Shown here: positions 24,772 to 33,475 of the stretch, piece after piece
Position numbering within the stretch: position 1 is the stretch's first letter
Layout: each line of letters begins with the position of its first letter
Source: a virus
Direction: 5' to 3' (one strand)
Length of the DNA stretch: 37,480 nt
IMG/VR virus record: IMGVR_UViG_3300021170_000042
Coordinates: 1 to 37,480 of that record
Notes under the pieces: model-generated
Told to the model about the DNA's origin: nothing
The model's input: the letters and a program-made list of their open reading frames with translations, nothing else
Databases searched by the model: none
Made by a program: the position numbers and the translations under genes

Positions 24772-25242
24772 CTATGGGAGCACTTCGCCCCAGATGTATA
24801 CGTCAACCGTCGCCGCCGCGCCCTGTGCGGTACCGATACGAAAATAGAGGTCATTGGCTAAGGTAGCTTGATTCAAAACGGTATTTGAAGCAGCGGCGGC
24901 AAGCGTCATCACCAAATTGTAGGTTGTGCTAGTCATTGCCGATAATGCGGCATCCGCTACCAATGCGGTTCCGCTTCCGCCCGATCCGCCGGTTGCCGTG
25001 TATAAGCTGGCCGTGGCCGTTGTCAGGGAGATTGACGCATTGTTCAGTTGGACTTTTGTGACAATAAAATTCGCGCCCGGCAAAACCTTCAAATCTATCG
25101 CGTTGTCGGTCGTTGCCGAATTCGCATTGACCCCAAGCGCATAGCCGATAATCCGCGTTACTCCGCACACAGGAGCTTCAGTAAAAAACTTATTCGTTTT
25201 CGCGTCTGCGACTCGATTGCCGGACAATAGCAGGAGGTTCAT
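24772..25242 (-). CDS. Small structural protein (156 aa)
   Basis: I chose ATG 25242 (starts MNLLLLSGNRVADAKTNKFF) because AGGG lies upstream and the residues before it look like untranslated leader; the frame is open to 25299. The rest is Thr/Ala/Ser-rich beta-type sequence (TTATASLYTATGGSGGSG), ending VDVYIWGEVLP. Such proteins are common as minor head or tail proteins in phages. Function is inferred from context. Confidence 0.7.
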   Translation of the reverse strand: MNLLLLSGNRVADAKTNKFFTEAPVCGVTRIIGYALGVNANSATTDNAIDLKVLPGANFIVTKVQLNNASISLTTATASLYTATGGSGGSGTALVADAALSAMTSTTYNLVMTLAAAASNTVLNQATLANDLYFRIGTAQGAAATVDVYIWGEVLP

Positions 25243-25322
25243 AGGACGGATTCCCTCGTTAATTTCTTGCATCCTATAACTAAAAAGTATCGAATGCAAA
25301 TTTATTATTACGAAGAAATATT

Positions 25323-25347
25323 ATGTAGCGGCAATTGAGTGCTACAT
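25323..25347. promoter_or_regulatory. 7-bp inverted repeat in an AT-rich gap within the late arm
   Basis: ATGTAGC (25323-25329) and GCTACAT (25341-25347) are perfect inverted copies around an 11-nt loop, in a 122-bp AT-rich gap between the beta-helix gene stop and the next start. No T-run follows on either strand, so it is not a clear terminator; it may be an attenuator or operator for the downstream head genes. Confidence 0.35.
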
Positions 25348-25364
25348 GATGGCAGCAATCTTTG

Positions 25365-26711
25365 CTAATTCCAGACGCCGCCTTTGACTGTGTTGGCAAA
25401 ATTGGTGCCGGTCAATGGCTGCAAACCCATCCAACAAACTGTTGTCACGCCAGACCATTGATAAGCGCCGATCCCCGCATTAATAGTGAGCGAATTCCCC
25501 ACAACGGCAGTCACCCCCGCCCAGGTGTAAGCGCCGATCGTCGCATCAATGGAATTCGCTAAATTGGCCGTTACGCCTGCCCACGTATAAGAACCAACTC
25601 CTGCATTGATCAATTGCGTTACATTCGCTGTTTTCCCTGCCCAGCTATAGGCGCCCACATTGGCCGCAATGCTTAATGCTAAATTAGCTGTGACTCCGGC
25701 CCAAGTATAAGCGCCCACCCCCGCAGTAATCGGAGTGGGACCGGACGACATGAATTCCCACGCGCTGATACACCATGCCGAACCCTGCGGACGTGACGTG
25801 CCTACGATATCGATTGCAGCCGGGATATCGGTTGTATCGGTTGTCCCATTGTTGATACAGGAAGAACCGCTAATCAACTTGAAGTCGCTGCCTGAGTTCG
25901 TTGTGACATTAAAGGTAGCGGAATAGGTTTGAGAAGCCTGATTTGCCGAACCGAAACCGATAGTTTGGTCTGAGGCATTATTGCTTCCAGAAAAAAACGT
26001 CGAGTTGTTTGCGCTCGATGCAAACCCGAATATTGCACAGTTGGTGATCGTTGCTCCCCCGGCACTCCCTGTCAATCCAGAATTGGATGAAGTGCGATCG
26101 GATGGAGCAACAATTGTGCAATTCGCCAATCTCAACAGTATAGGATACGCAGTAAATACCCCGACACCTGACGTATTGCGTTGAACTATTAGGGTATTCC
26201 TAACGAGCCCGGATAGCGTGGTTAATACCGAATATCCGTTGCTGCCGGTTCCTGTTTCTAATATGCAACCATCAATCAAAAAATTGGTCAGGCTGGAACT
26301 ATTATTGTAAATAGCTGTTTCTTCATTCCCGGTTCCATTATTTGCAAGTTGCAATCCAGATAACGTCACATAATTTACAGAATTGGCGAATACACCAAGC
26401 ACATAAGACCCTGTGCAGCGGAATCCCACGCCGTTGGATGCATTGTAGGAAAGCGCATTCGTTTCGGCACTCGCATTTGTTCCAAATGATTGCCCACTCG
26501 CGCAATTAATTGTCAGCGTTGCTGAAGAACTGGTGACATTTCCTGAAATATTCAATAACTGGCTAGAGCTGACAAATTCAGAATCGTTGTAGCATTGCAA
26601 CACATAATTATTGCCAGCAAGAACTAAGTTAGATGGAACTGCGGCATAAGCGGCAGCCAGCGTCGAATAATTGCGGCTGGATGTCCCTACTGTGTAGGTG
26701 ACGGTTCCCAT
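25365..26711 (-). CDS. Beta-helix-like appendage protein with GAYTWAGVTA repeats (448 aa)
   Basis: Residues 1-330 show the short, Asn/Ser/Thr-rich strands of a right-handed parallel beta-helix (NYVTLSGLQLANNGTGNEET, FLIDGCILETGTGSNGYSV, NTLIVQRN, ANCTIVAPS), as in phage tailspikes and polysaccharide-binding proteins. No catalytic residues can be assigned. Residues about 333-425 contain five units of about 20 residues with the core GAYTWAGVTA. The last 20 residues form a short cap. The start codon follows the previous stop directly. A tail or head appendage that contacts host polysaccharide is the best inference. Confidence 0.75.
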   Translation of the reverse strand: MGTVTYTVGTSSRNYSTLAAAYAAVPSNLVLAGNNYVLQCYNDSEFVSSSQLLNISGNVTSSSATLTINCASGQSFGTNASAETNALSYNASNGVGFRCTGSYVLGVFANSVNYVTLSGLQLANNGTGNEETAIYNNSSSLTNFLIDGCILETGTGSNGYSVLTTLSGLVRNTLIVQRNTSGVGVFTAYPILLRLANCTIVAPSDRTSSNSGLTGSAGGATITNCAIFGFASSANNSTFFSGSNNASDQTIGFGSANQASQTYSATFNVTTNSGSDFKLISGSSCINNGTTDTTDIPAAIDIVGTSRPQGSAWCISAWEFMSSGPTPITAGVGAYTWAGVTANLALSIAANVGAYSWAGKTANVTQLINAGVGSYTWAGVTANLANSIDATIGAYTWAGVTAVVGNSLTINAGIGAYQWSGVTTVCWMGLQPLTGTNFANTVKGGVWN

Positions 26712-27167
26712 TTAATTTGGCGCAGGAATCTGCGCTGGAGAACCCAATGCCGCAGGCACCGGGGTTGGGGTTGGAATTGGGGTAGGTGCTGGAATCGGGG
26801 TTGGCGCAGGCGGTGTATACACGACTGCAATTGTTGCTGTAGTGACCGCCGCCGCCGCGACCGTGACCTTCGACTGTGTGCGCGTCCCGTTAAACAGCGC
26901 AGGATTTGGCAATAATGAAATGCTGATAATATTTTTTTTCCTCGGATAAACGGTATTGAATAATTGTTGGGAGGCCATAGAAAACCCCATCATCAATGTA
27001 TTGGCTTGTGTCTGGAGCATATCGACTGAACTGATGATTTGCCAATTTGGATTGGTCAATTCCGCTTGCGTCCAGCCCCAATTGTCCGGTTGAATTGTAA
27101 TGACCTCTCCAGCCTGAATATTGTTGACCGCTGCACCGTTCGCAACGACTGCAATCAGCAATTCCAT
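26712..27167 (-). CDS. Small virion-module protein with Pro-rich tail (151 aa)
   Basis: The N-terminal 75 residues are globular (VITIQPDNWGWTQAELTNPN). A middle part follows, and then a low-complexity tail of alternating Pro, Thr, Ile and Val (TPIPAPTPIPTPTPVP). The Pro-rich tail could be an extended linker. GGGGATATTGAA precedes ATG 27167. The function is unknown; it is grouped with appendage genes. Confidence 0.7.
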   Translation of the reverse strand: MELLIAVVANGAAVNNIQAGEVITIQPDNWGWTQAELTNPNWQIISSVDMLQTQANTLMMGFSMASQQLFNTVYPRKKNIISISLLPNPALFNGTRTQSKVTVAAAAVTTATIAVVYTPPAPTPIPAPTPIPTPTPVPAALGSPAQIPAPN

Positions 27168-27168
27168 T

Positions 27169-27708
27169 TCAATATCCCCAATACTTTAGCAGGGCATCGC
27201 CGCCAAATTTTATCCAGAAAGCTTCCAGGGCTGGCGTCCATATCTGCCGATAATCGGAAAAATTAGGCGTCATCGGATTCGTTCCGCCTGTCCATGTCTT
27301 CGTCATCCCGAGCAAATTAGGGAAGGCAGTTTCAAGATACGGCACTTCCAGATAATCAGCCAAGTCCAGCATCGCTTTATCTGAAGCGATCAAATATTCG
27401 AATACAAAAACCTTCGTGTTCGGATCGCGCAGCCACGGCGAAAATCTGCTGACCATGCCGTACCAACCGCCCATGAAGCTTGACATCGCCATACCATCCG
27501 TCAACGGCTTTGCTTCATGCCGCAGCCACGACACCAGCATGTCTCTCGGGTCACGCTTGATGAAACAGTGCTTTGTTATGCCTTCAGGAAGCGGCTCTCC
27601 AAACGGAATATGATCGACGTCCCGTTGCCAAGAATTCTGCCCCAGCAGTTCCACGGCCTTCAAAAGCGCATGCGTGCCTGCTTTCGGACAGCCATTAACA
27701 ACGATCAT
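27169..27708 (-). CDS. Sulfotransferase-domain protein
   Basis: Predicted PAPS-dependent sulfotransferase (179 aa). The N-terminus IVVNGCPKAGTHALLKAVEL contains the 5'-phosphosulfate-binding loop (PKAGTH, residues 8-13). HCFIKRDPRDMLVSWLRHE (about 47-65) matches the 3'-phosphate-binding motif with its Arg and Ser. A later YLEVPYLETAF resembles the C-terminal part of the family. It is embedded in the virion-gene operon by a 4-bp overlap, so it may act late in infection on a glycan, peptide or virion protein; the acceptor is unknown. Confidence 0.88.
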   Translation of the reverse strand: MIVVNGCPKAGTHALLKAVELLGQNSWQRDVDHIPFGEPLPEGITKHCFIKRDPRDMLVSWLRHEAKPLTDGMAMSSFMGGWYGMVSRFSPWLRDPNTKVFVFEYLIASDKAMLDLADYLEVPYLETAFPNLLGMTKTWTGGTNPMTPNFSDYRQIWTPALEAFWIKFGGDALLKYWGY

Positions 27709-28184
27709 GTTGCGGTTCCTTGAAGAACCGGCTGTGTGCCACTGGAAGCCCCGTTCAAATTAATCTGCAACCCGGACACTAAAGATACCGGGCCGCCTAG
27801 ATCAATGAAGCCAAAGACATGCTTGCCTGAATCTGTCGAATCATAAAATGCACCCCAATACGCGCCGGTAGGGTTGCTCGCATTAGCCGCCAAACTGATC
27901 GGCGAGGTAGCGTTCAAAGATGTAACGGCACCAGATAATGAAGATGTCGGGCTGGTCAATGTGATGCCTCCCGCAGAATAATTCCCACCGGGGGTGACTT
28001 CGGCGGATGAATAATTCTGAGAACCGCCGCTGCCCCAACGCGGATCGGAATCATTGATTCCAGGCGTGACGCTGTTCGTCATGATCCCCATTTTTACAGT
28101 ATCGCTTGCCCACAGAGAGGCCAAGCTAGTCAGAGTCATATTGCTGACGAATTTGGCTGATACGTGTACTTGTCCTACTGACAT
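27705..28184 (-). CDS. Small structural protein (159 aa)
   Basis: A Ser/Thr/Gly-rich, beta-type protein starting after AAGGAGCTATC. Segments such as TSLASLWASDTVKMGIMTNS and HVFGFIDLGGPVSLVSGLQI look like minor tail or capsid-associated proteins found in many phages. No enzymatic motif is visible. It overlaps the sulfotransferase start by 4 bp (ATGA), so expression is coupled. Confidence 0.75.
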   Translation of the reverse strand: MSVGQVHVSAKFVSNMTLTSLASLWASDTVKMGIMTNSVTPGINDSDPRWGSGGSQNYSSAEVTPGGNYSAGGITLTSPTSSLSGAVTSLNATSPISLAANASNPTGAYWGAFYDSTDSGKHVFGFIDLGGPVSLVSGLQINLNGASSGTQPVLQGTAT

Positions 28185-28193
28185 GATAGCTCC

Positions 28194-28664
28194 TTAAGTT
28201 TGGTATTCCTGAATCGATAGTGTAGTGGAAGTCGGACTAATTGCGTGAATTGCATTGACCGTGAAAGTGTACTGATCCATCACCCATGTCCCGCCATTTG
28301 GAGACAAAGCAATTCCGTAATTTGACTGAGCTGCCGTGCCGTCACCAAAATATGCCCAATCCGTCTTCCCGACATTCACAATCACCGCCGATGTGCGCAA
28401 GGCATTCGCTGCCAACACCACGCTATCAGAATTCGTAACGCTGGCAGTAACGGCTGCATTTGCGACTCCGGGATTTCCTCCCGGCTCTTGCCCAGGCTGA
28501 GTTTCTTTTACCCACGTTAGGGTAGTGGTGCTCCATACATAGTTCGCGTTATGCAATGATCCTGCGCTGACAGTCGGCGCGACAGGCATGTAAACTACAT
28601 CGTCAATTCCGATAAAGACTTGCTGCCAACCGTTATTGCTATATGCATTTTCGGGGGAAGTCAT
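28194..28664 (-). CDS. Small structural protein (156 aa)
   Basis: Beta-rich product with an N-terminal NGWQQVFIGIDDVVYMPV and a C-terminal domain containing SAVIVNVGKTDWAYFGDG and GTWVMDQYTFTVNAIHAI. This pattern resembles phage head-fibre or minor virion proteins. It is transcribed between the portal-side genes and the appendage genes. The function is unknown. Confidence 0.75.
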   Translation of the reverse strand: MTSPENAYSNNGWQQVFIGIDDVVYMPVAPTVSAGSLHNANYVWSTTTLTWVKETQPGQEPGGNPGVANAAVTASVTNSDSVVLAANALRTSAVIVNVGKTDWAYFGDGTAAQSNYGIALSPNGGTWVMDQYTFTVNAIHAISPTSTTLSIQEYQT

Positions 28665-28667
28665 CGC

Positions 28668-28907
28668 TTACCCGCCATGTATCGAGGATTCCTTCATGTC
28701 GTCAATGACCCGCTTTGCGCTGTCGGTCAGTTTCGAGAGAAGCCATTTCTTTGTGAAGAAAAACGGGAACATCTTGGTTTCTTTTACCAAAACCTTAATG
28801 AATGCATCCAGATCCATTTCGATCGCAATGCTGCCCTTTATGTGCCGTACCGTGTGGGTAATATCGGCGCTCGGGTGTTTTTTGCTCACGACGACGACTA
28901 GCGACAT
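28668..28907 (-). CDS. Small phage protein (79 aa)
   Basis: ATG 28907 follows AAGGATTAATTA. The product has an N-terminal hydrophobic strand (MSLVVVVSKKH), a middle VRHIKGSIAIEMDLDAFIKV and a basic, Phe-rich segment (FPFFFTKKWLLSKL). The pattern resembles small proteins adjacent to portal genes in podoviruses. No function can be assigned. Confidence 0.75.
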   Translation of the reverse strand: MSLVVVVSKKHPSADITHTVRHIKGSIAIEMDLDAFIKVLVKETKMFPFFFTKKWLLSKLTDSAKRVIDDMKESSIHGG

Positions 28908-28963
28908 TAATTAATCCTTTGATTTCTTGGAGAAATGAACGGGTCTGACGCCCCGTGCGCCAA

Positions 28964-28999
28964 TTAGCGCTTATGTTTACGACGGCCACGTTTTGCCAT
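28964..28999 (-). CDS. Eleven-residue basic micro-ORF
   Basis: ATG 28999 is preceded by AAGGAGAAATATC, one of the best ribosome-binding sites in the window, and encodes MAKRGRRKHKR before TAA. Eight of 11 residues are Lys, Arg or His. It lies between the portal gene and a small gene in the late operon. It could be a true peptide (nucleic-acid-binding) or a leader ORF controlling downstream translation. An imperfect hairpin (ACGGG/CCCGT) follows the stop codon. Confidence 0.5.
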   Translation of the reverse strand: MAKRGRRKHKR

Positions 29000-29074
29000 G
29001 ATATTTCTCCTTTCCTTGTAAAGCAGGAAGGCCACTAGTTCGAGGTCAGCAGCCAGCACCTTTCCATCACGTTA

Positions 29075-30727
29075 CTACTTCACCTGTTTCAACTGCCCTG
29101 ATGCGCCGCCTTGTGCCTTGGCTTGCGCCGCCGCCACTTCCTCGTCATGTTTCTGCTTGGCGGCTTCCGCTTCTTTCTTCTCGATTTCTTTCAACTCGAG
29201 CAAAATATTTTCCATGCTTGGCGGGTCGAGCATTTGCACAAACCGCGCCCGGTCGATCGCGTGCGCTTCCAGCAACTCCGTGGCAAGCGACTTGTGATCT
29301 TCGACGAACAGCGGGCTATTGCTGTGCCCATCCACCTTCACTACATAGGATTTTGGGAACTGCGACGCGGCAAACGGCAAGCCATTCGTATCCTTGTAGA
29401 CGGTGTCATCATATACCTGCTTGAATTTCAAGTAAAGTGTTGCCATTTTCTGCAATGATTTTTCGACAATCAACGACCGTTTCTTGATGCGCGCAGAGGC
29501 AAGGCGGGCTAATTCACTAGTTTGCTTGCCGCTGCGCACGCCGGTTTCGCCCTTTCCTTGCAGGAGGTTTTGCAAGCCGGACTGTTCCGCAAACATATCG
29601 TCAATCATCGCTATTTCTCGAAATAGGTCTGCCGGCATCTCGGGCGGAAAGCGCTCTACCTTATCCATCGGGCTGCCGCCCATGCTTAACCATCCTCCAT
29701 CTCGCATAAAGGCATCTACTTTTTCATCGGCAATCCCCATGCCGTTATAGGTTGTCGGCGGATTTACCTGCAAATTCAACAGCTTACGCATTTGGCCAAT
29801 ACGTTCGTTCCGCCAGCGCTGCAGGCCGGTCAATCGATCCACCTCCGACGATCCCCAGAAGTATGTCGGCAGCGGACTGGTGCAAAATTTGATGAACGGC
29901 ACTTCATCTTTGAGGAAAATGTTGGGCCGATCGTAGATCGTCATGCGATTGTCGGCGCGCGTGATGGTGCGATAGTCATTGATTTCGTCGTCGTACACCC
30001 ACAGCTCTTGCATCTCAATCAAATCCTCGTCAACCTTGGGGATAAAACGGTTACGGTCGGTCAAGTCGATATTGACATTGCCCTGGATGTTGGGTTGCGT
30101 GTTCAGGATGATGATGCGGTCCAGGCCGGATTGCTCGTAATTGAGTTCCCTCTTTTGGGAAGACATGTTTTCCAGAATCGTTTTCCGGTTCGGGTGGTCT
30201 GCCAAGTCGATTCTCAGTTGCGACATCGTCGTGTAGTACGTCATCACCATCGCTTCTTGCCGATCGAGCATCGGAATATCCTCGCGCAGCACGCCGAAGC
30301 ATTGCGGCTCGACCGGGAACGGATGAAGTTCGCCGTTTTTCGGCACCAGCTTGCACAGCATTGTGTTATAGACCAATGCCCAAGAGATGCACTGCTCGAC
30401 AACTGCATCCGCATTGGAGGCCAGCCAATCGTCGTTAACGGAGCGGGCGAGCACCGGAATTTTGGTGGACTCATCCGGGTTGACTTCGGCACCCAAGTGA
30501 ATCACAAACTTGGTCGTATCGGCGCTAAACAAGAAGCTGGTCAGTAAATCTATGTGCGGATAGACCTGGTTGTACGGGGATTCTTCGTCGTCCGCCGAGC
30601 CGCCGAACAAGTAGTAGCTTCGCAGCGCCGAATAGTGCCGCGAGCGTTCTTCTTTCGAAGCGAGGCACTTGATAATCAGGTCGTTGTAGAAAAGCTCGCG
30701 CTCGTGGTCTCGGTTAGGTATTTGCAT
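29075..30727 (-). CDS. Portal protein (550 aa)
   Basis: Predicted dodecameric portal through which DNA enters and leaves the head. The N-terminal part (ALRSYYLFGGSADDEESPYN, VYPHIDLLTSFLFSADTTKF), the central EVPFIKFCTSPLPTYFWGSS and the helical region with SGLQNLLQGKGETGVRSGKQ are typical of podovirus head-tail connector proteins. The C-terminal 60 residues are charged and Ala/Lys/Gln-rich, like the barrel and crown ends of such portals. It follows TerL after two small genes, the usual packaging order. A weak GGATG lies before ATG 30727. Confidence 0.92.
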   Translation of the reverse strand: MQIPNRDHERELFYNDLIIKCLASKEERSRHYSALRSYYLFGGSADDEESPYNQVYPHIDLLTSFLFSADTTKFVIHLGAEVNPDESTKIPVLARSVNDDWLASNADAVVEQCISWALVYNTMLCKLVPKNGELHPFPVEPQCFGVLREDIPMLDRQEAMVMTYYTTMSQLRIDLADHPNRKTILENMSSQKRELNYEQSGLDRIIILNTQPNIQGNVNIDLTDRNRFIPKVDEDLIEMQELWVYDDEINDYRTITRADNRMTIYDRPNIFLKDEVPFIKFCTSPLPTYFWGSSEVDRLTGLQRWRNERIGQMRKLLNLQVNPPTTYNGMGIADEKVDAFMRDGGWLSMGGSPMDKVERFPPEMPADLFREIAMIDDMFAEQSGLQNLLQGKGETGVRSGKQTSELARLASARIKKRSLIVEKSLQKMATLYLKFKQVYDDTVYKDTNGLPFAASQFPKSYVVKVDGHSNSPLFVEDHKSLATELLEAHAIDRARFVQMLDPPSMENILLELKEIEKKEAEAAKQKHDEEVAAAQAKAQGGASGQLKQVK

Positions 30728-30729
30728 GG

Positions 30730-31209
30730 CTACACATCCGCTTTGTGCTCTCCGGCAATTGCATCCGGCTTGATCTGTTTCGACAATGGCACACTGTATT
30801 CGCCGCCGTTGAAAGGCACCGACACGCCGCCGATTTCGTCGCGGATGACAGCACTACCGCCCTGCGCGCCGATTCCTTCTATGTGCTGTATCGGATTGCC
30901 ATTGGCGACCGATTGCCAAGGGCTTCCAAACTTCTCTTGAATGAATTTCTGATACTCTTCGGCGCGCTTTGCCGCCATCGGGTCGGGTCGCTTGACCGGT
31001 TGTCCGCCACGGTTGTCCATATCGGTCAAGCCAAACTGGCTGGCAAGATTGCGCGTAGTCTTATCGATTCCTCTCGTGCGTGCTGATACCGTTCCCGGCG
31101 CTTTTGTATGCACGATCGACACCATGCCGCCCTTGCACCCATGCGGGCATTCAGCCTTTGTTGATTCGAAATGGCCGTGCGCCATGCAAGAGTAGTCTCT
31201 GAGAATCAT
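30730..31209 (-). CDS. Zinc-binding-like small protein between TerL and portal genes (159 aa)
   Basis: ATG 31209 overlaps the preceding stop by 4 bp (ATGA), so I prefer it over upstream codons of the longer open frame. The N-terminus DYSCMAHGHFESTKAECPHGC has paired cysteines and histidines suggesting a metal site. The rest contains QFGLTDMDNRGGQ, a pattern I recall from podovirus proteins next to portals, and a Gly-rich end. Its function is unknown; a packaging or head-assembly role fits the position. Confidence 0.75.
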   Translation of the reverse strand: MILRDYSCMAHGHFESTKAECPHGCKGGMVSIVHTKAPGTVSARTRGIDKTTRNLASQFGLTDMDNRGGQPVKRPDPMAAKRAEEYQKFIQEKFGSPWQSVANGNPIQHIEGIGAQGGSAVIRDEIGGVSVPFNGGEYSVPLSKQIKPDAIAGEHKADV

Positions 31210-31673
31210 CGCAACCCCTTCGGCAAGTTGATCGTCGGCGCCACCCGGAACAAATCGACAAACTTCGGCATTGAGCGCGGCACCTCGGCTTGTTTCCCAG
31301 GCAGCATTTTCGGGCCGTCCACCCCCAGCGCAATCCGACGCACGACCGGCATCGGTTTGGTAGGCTCGTTGTGATAGATGAATTTCCCGTCTTTCTTCTC
31401 GATCATACCGCACGCGGCCCGCAGCAAGAACCGGCTCAATCTGCGCCGCAGCGTTTTGCCGAATGTGCATTTGCATGAAGGATGCGGCGGTTTGTTGTCG
31501 AGAATAGCCCTGACTTGAGTGCGATGTATCTTAGTCAACTTGGTAATGTCGTTTAAAGTGATTTCGTTCGGGTACTTTGGGCCAAGTATTTTTGGCCGGC
31601 GATAAGGCCGCAGCATGCGCCGCATCTCTTCGATCGGAAGTATCCCGAATTCCGCTTCGTATGGGTTCGTCAT
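31206..31673 (-). CDS. HTH-like small protein after TerL (155 aa)
   Basis: Starts by ATGA overlap with the TerL stop. The segment EITLNDITKLTKIHRTQVRA resembles a helix-turn-helix, followed by a basic stretch (CTFGKTLRRRLSRFLLRAAC). A conserved-looking YHNEPTKPMPVVRRIALGVD lies in the centre. It might be a DNA-binding packaging or regulatory protein. No closer family is recognised. Confidence 0.7.
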   Translation of the reverse strand: MTNPYEAEFGILPIEEMRRMLRPYRRPKILGPKYPNEITLNDITKLTKIHRTQVRAILDNKPPHPSCKCTFGKTLRRRLSRFLLRAACGMIEKKDGKFIYHNEPTKPMPVVRRIALGVDGPKMLPGKQAEVPRSMPKFVDLFRVAPTINLPKGLR

Positions 31674-33475
31674 GTTTGCGTCAACCCCATTTCTTTCATG
31701 TACTTCGAAACGTTGTTAATTGGCAACTGGTTGTTGTTCGCATCCTGAGCGCGACTAACAGCCCGTGTAACGTTGGCGCGAATCAACTGCATACGAGTGT
31801 AGTCGCCCCACGCGTGATGCGCAAGCGCGGCAGCAATCACCCGGTCGTCTTTCCCGCGCCCCGGCGCGCCCAAAGCCCCATCCTGCCGGATAACGTGTTT
31901 CATTTCTTCCAACAATGCCGGTGAAGTCAGCACGCTGGATCCGCGTTCGAAACAATCCTTGTAGAAATTAAGCATCCACTCTTTGGTGTCATAGGTGGTT
32001 TTGAAATGATATGCCGTTGGCTGCCCAGTCAGCGAGTCGCTGCGCGTGTAGAGGAAATGCTGAATATTGCCGACGATGTCCAGTATTCCCTTGCCGGCAC
32101 CGTTCGGCAGAGCAGCTGCATTACGCTTCAAGTTCTGCATCTCAGTCCATACCGCTTGACCAGGGCCGTTGATTTCTAGGTTGAGCTTAGTGTTTTTATA
32201 AGCGCCAGCGAGGTAACAAATAACCCAAGCAAATTGATAAGGAGAGCACTCAGCAGTATTGAATTCCGCCACCTGGTCCATTCCGTCCGCGTAGCATCGC
32301 CACACAGAAGCACAAAAACGATCTGCCCACTCTGAAGAACCGTAAGCAGGATCAGCGCCAATAACATAATGTCCTCCAGTAGCGGGAAATTGCCAAATTT
32401 TAAGGTTTTGCATCTTCTCCGAGCACATGTCCAACTCGGTTTGCTCGAACGATTCGCGCAACACGAATCGATATGCATGGTATTCGAATTTCTTGGCGCG
32501 TATCATATCGTCGTTCAGGCGTGCGCTGTTGAAAAACTGCGAGCCCGACATGCGGAATGCATACTCTTCGGTCGGCGGGAACTCCTGGTACATCAATTGT
32601 TCGTCCTTGATGACCTCGTTCATCTTCCAGCGCCACCACGCGATCTGCTCGTCATCGATATCGTAGTTGTAAATCTGTTTGATCTCGCGCACCCACTTGC
32701 GCTCCGTCGGCGTCATGCGCCCGTCACTGTACACCTCGAACAAATGCGACCCGCGCTTGACTTTGTAGAAGTCGTTGCGCCACCACCCGATGAAAATTGC
32801 TTTGCGGGTATGCGCATCCTTCGCGTCGTCCCACATGTCCTTGAAATGGTTATAGCCGTTTGCAGTCGTTTCCCAAATAAACAGACGATTCGGGTGCATT
32901 TCTGCAAGCGACGCTTCGAGCGCGGCAATCCCGTCTTCGTCACCCCAGAAAGCGACCTCGGTTGCGTGCAAGAAAGTGAGCCCTTTGCTGCGACCGAAGC
33001 CGCTCTTTGATTTGCGCGTACCGGCGACTTGATAAGCGAACTTGGAACGGTTCTGCTTGAAGACTAATTGCGTGCGATTGTGGATCTTGGTCGGCATTTT
33101 GTATTTGATCGGCAGCCCGTCCAGGTACATTTCGAGCATTTCCTTAATCATGTCCCGCGTGGGCTCATCTTGCGTTGACAACGATCCCGACATGCCCTCG
33201 TACATCCCGAGCCAAAACAGGTCGATCGCCAGACAAATCGTTGTAATCATGACCTGCCGACCCTTCAAGACAACGAAAGTGTGGATACCGTTGTTGAGTC
33301 CGTCGGCCAATTGCTCGACAAAGTACCGCTGCGAGCCGGTTATGTGATCTTGGGTGAGGCGAATTGGCCCCAATTCCTTGGTGTCGATGCGAAGTTCCGA
33401 ACAAAAGTCCCAAAACTTCTCGATATTGAATACTGGCTTTTTGACTTCTTCAGTCACTTGCTTGCCCGTTGGCAT
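31670..33475 (-). CDS. terL: Large terminase subunit (ATPase/nuclease)
   Basis: Predicted DNA-packaging motor and headful or unit-length nuclease, 601 aa from ATG 33475; codons upstream overlap the previous gene and look non-coding. The N-terminal ATPase has a Walker-A-like VVLKGRQVMITTICLA, a FLHATEVAFWGDEDG region in the Walker B position and WETTANGYNHF (motif C). The nuclease domain shows VIGADPAYGSSEWADRF with its first Asp, LEINGPGQAV, and GKDDRVIAAALAH with a distal Asp. The glycine usually seen before the Thr-Thr of the A motif is Met here. It heads the packaging genes. Confidence 0.95.
   Translation of the reverse strand: MPTGKQVTEEVKKPVFNIEKFWDFCSELRIDTKELGPIRLTQDHITGSQRYFVEQLADGLNNGIHTFVVLKGRQVMITTICLAIDLFWLGMYEGMSGSLSTQDEPTRDMIKEMLEMYLDGLPIKYKMPTKIHNRTQLVFKQNRSKFAYQVAGTRKSKSGFGRSKGLTFLHATEVAFWGDEDGIAALEASLAEMHPNRLFIWETTANGYNHFKDMWDDAKDAHTRKAIFIGWWRNDFYKVKRGSHLFEVYSDGRMTPTERKWVREIKQIYNYDIDDEQIAWWRWKMNEVIKDEQLMYQEFPPTEEYAFRMSGSQFFNSARLNDDMIRAKKFEYHAYRFVLRESFEQTELDMCSEKMQNLKIWQFPATGGHYVIGADPAYGSSEWADRFCASVWRCYADGMDQVAEFNTAECSPYQFAWVICYLAGAYKNTKLNLEINGPGQAVWTEMQNLKRNAAALPNGAGKGILDIVGNIQHFLYTRSDSLTGQPTAYHFKTTYDTKEWMLNFYKDCFERGSSVLTSPALLEEMKHVIRQDGALGAPGRGKDDRVIAAALAHHAWGDYTRMQLIRANVTRAVSRAQDANNNQLPINNVSKYMKEMGLTQT

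Noticed and set aside
29000-29074. tRNA-like sequence between portal gene and micro-ORF
   Set aside because: A fragment resembles a T-loop on the minus strand, but no D-arm, anticodon arm or acceptor pairing could be built; only an imperfect GGAAGG/CCTTTCC stem is present.
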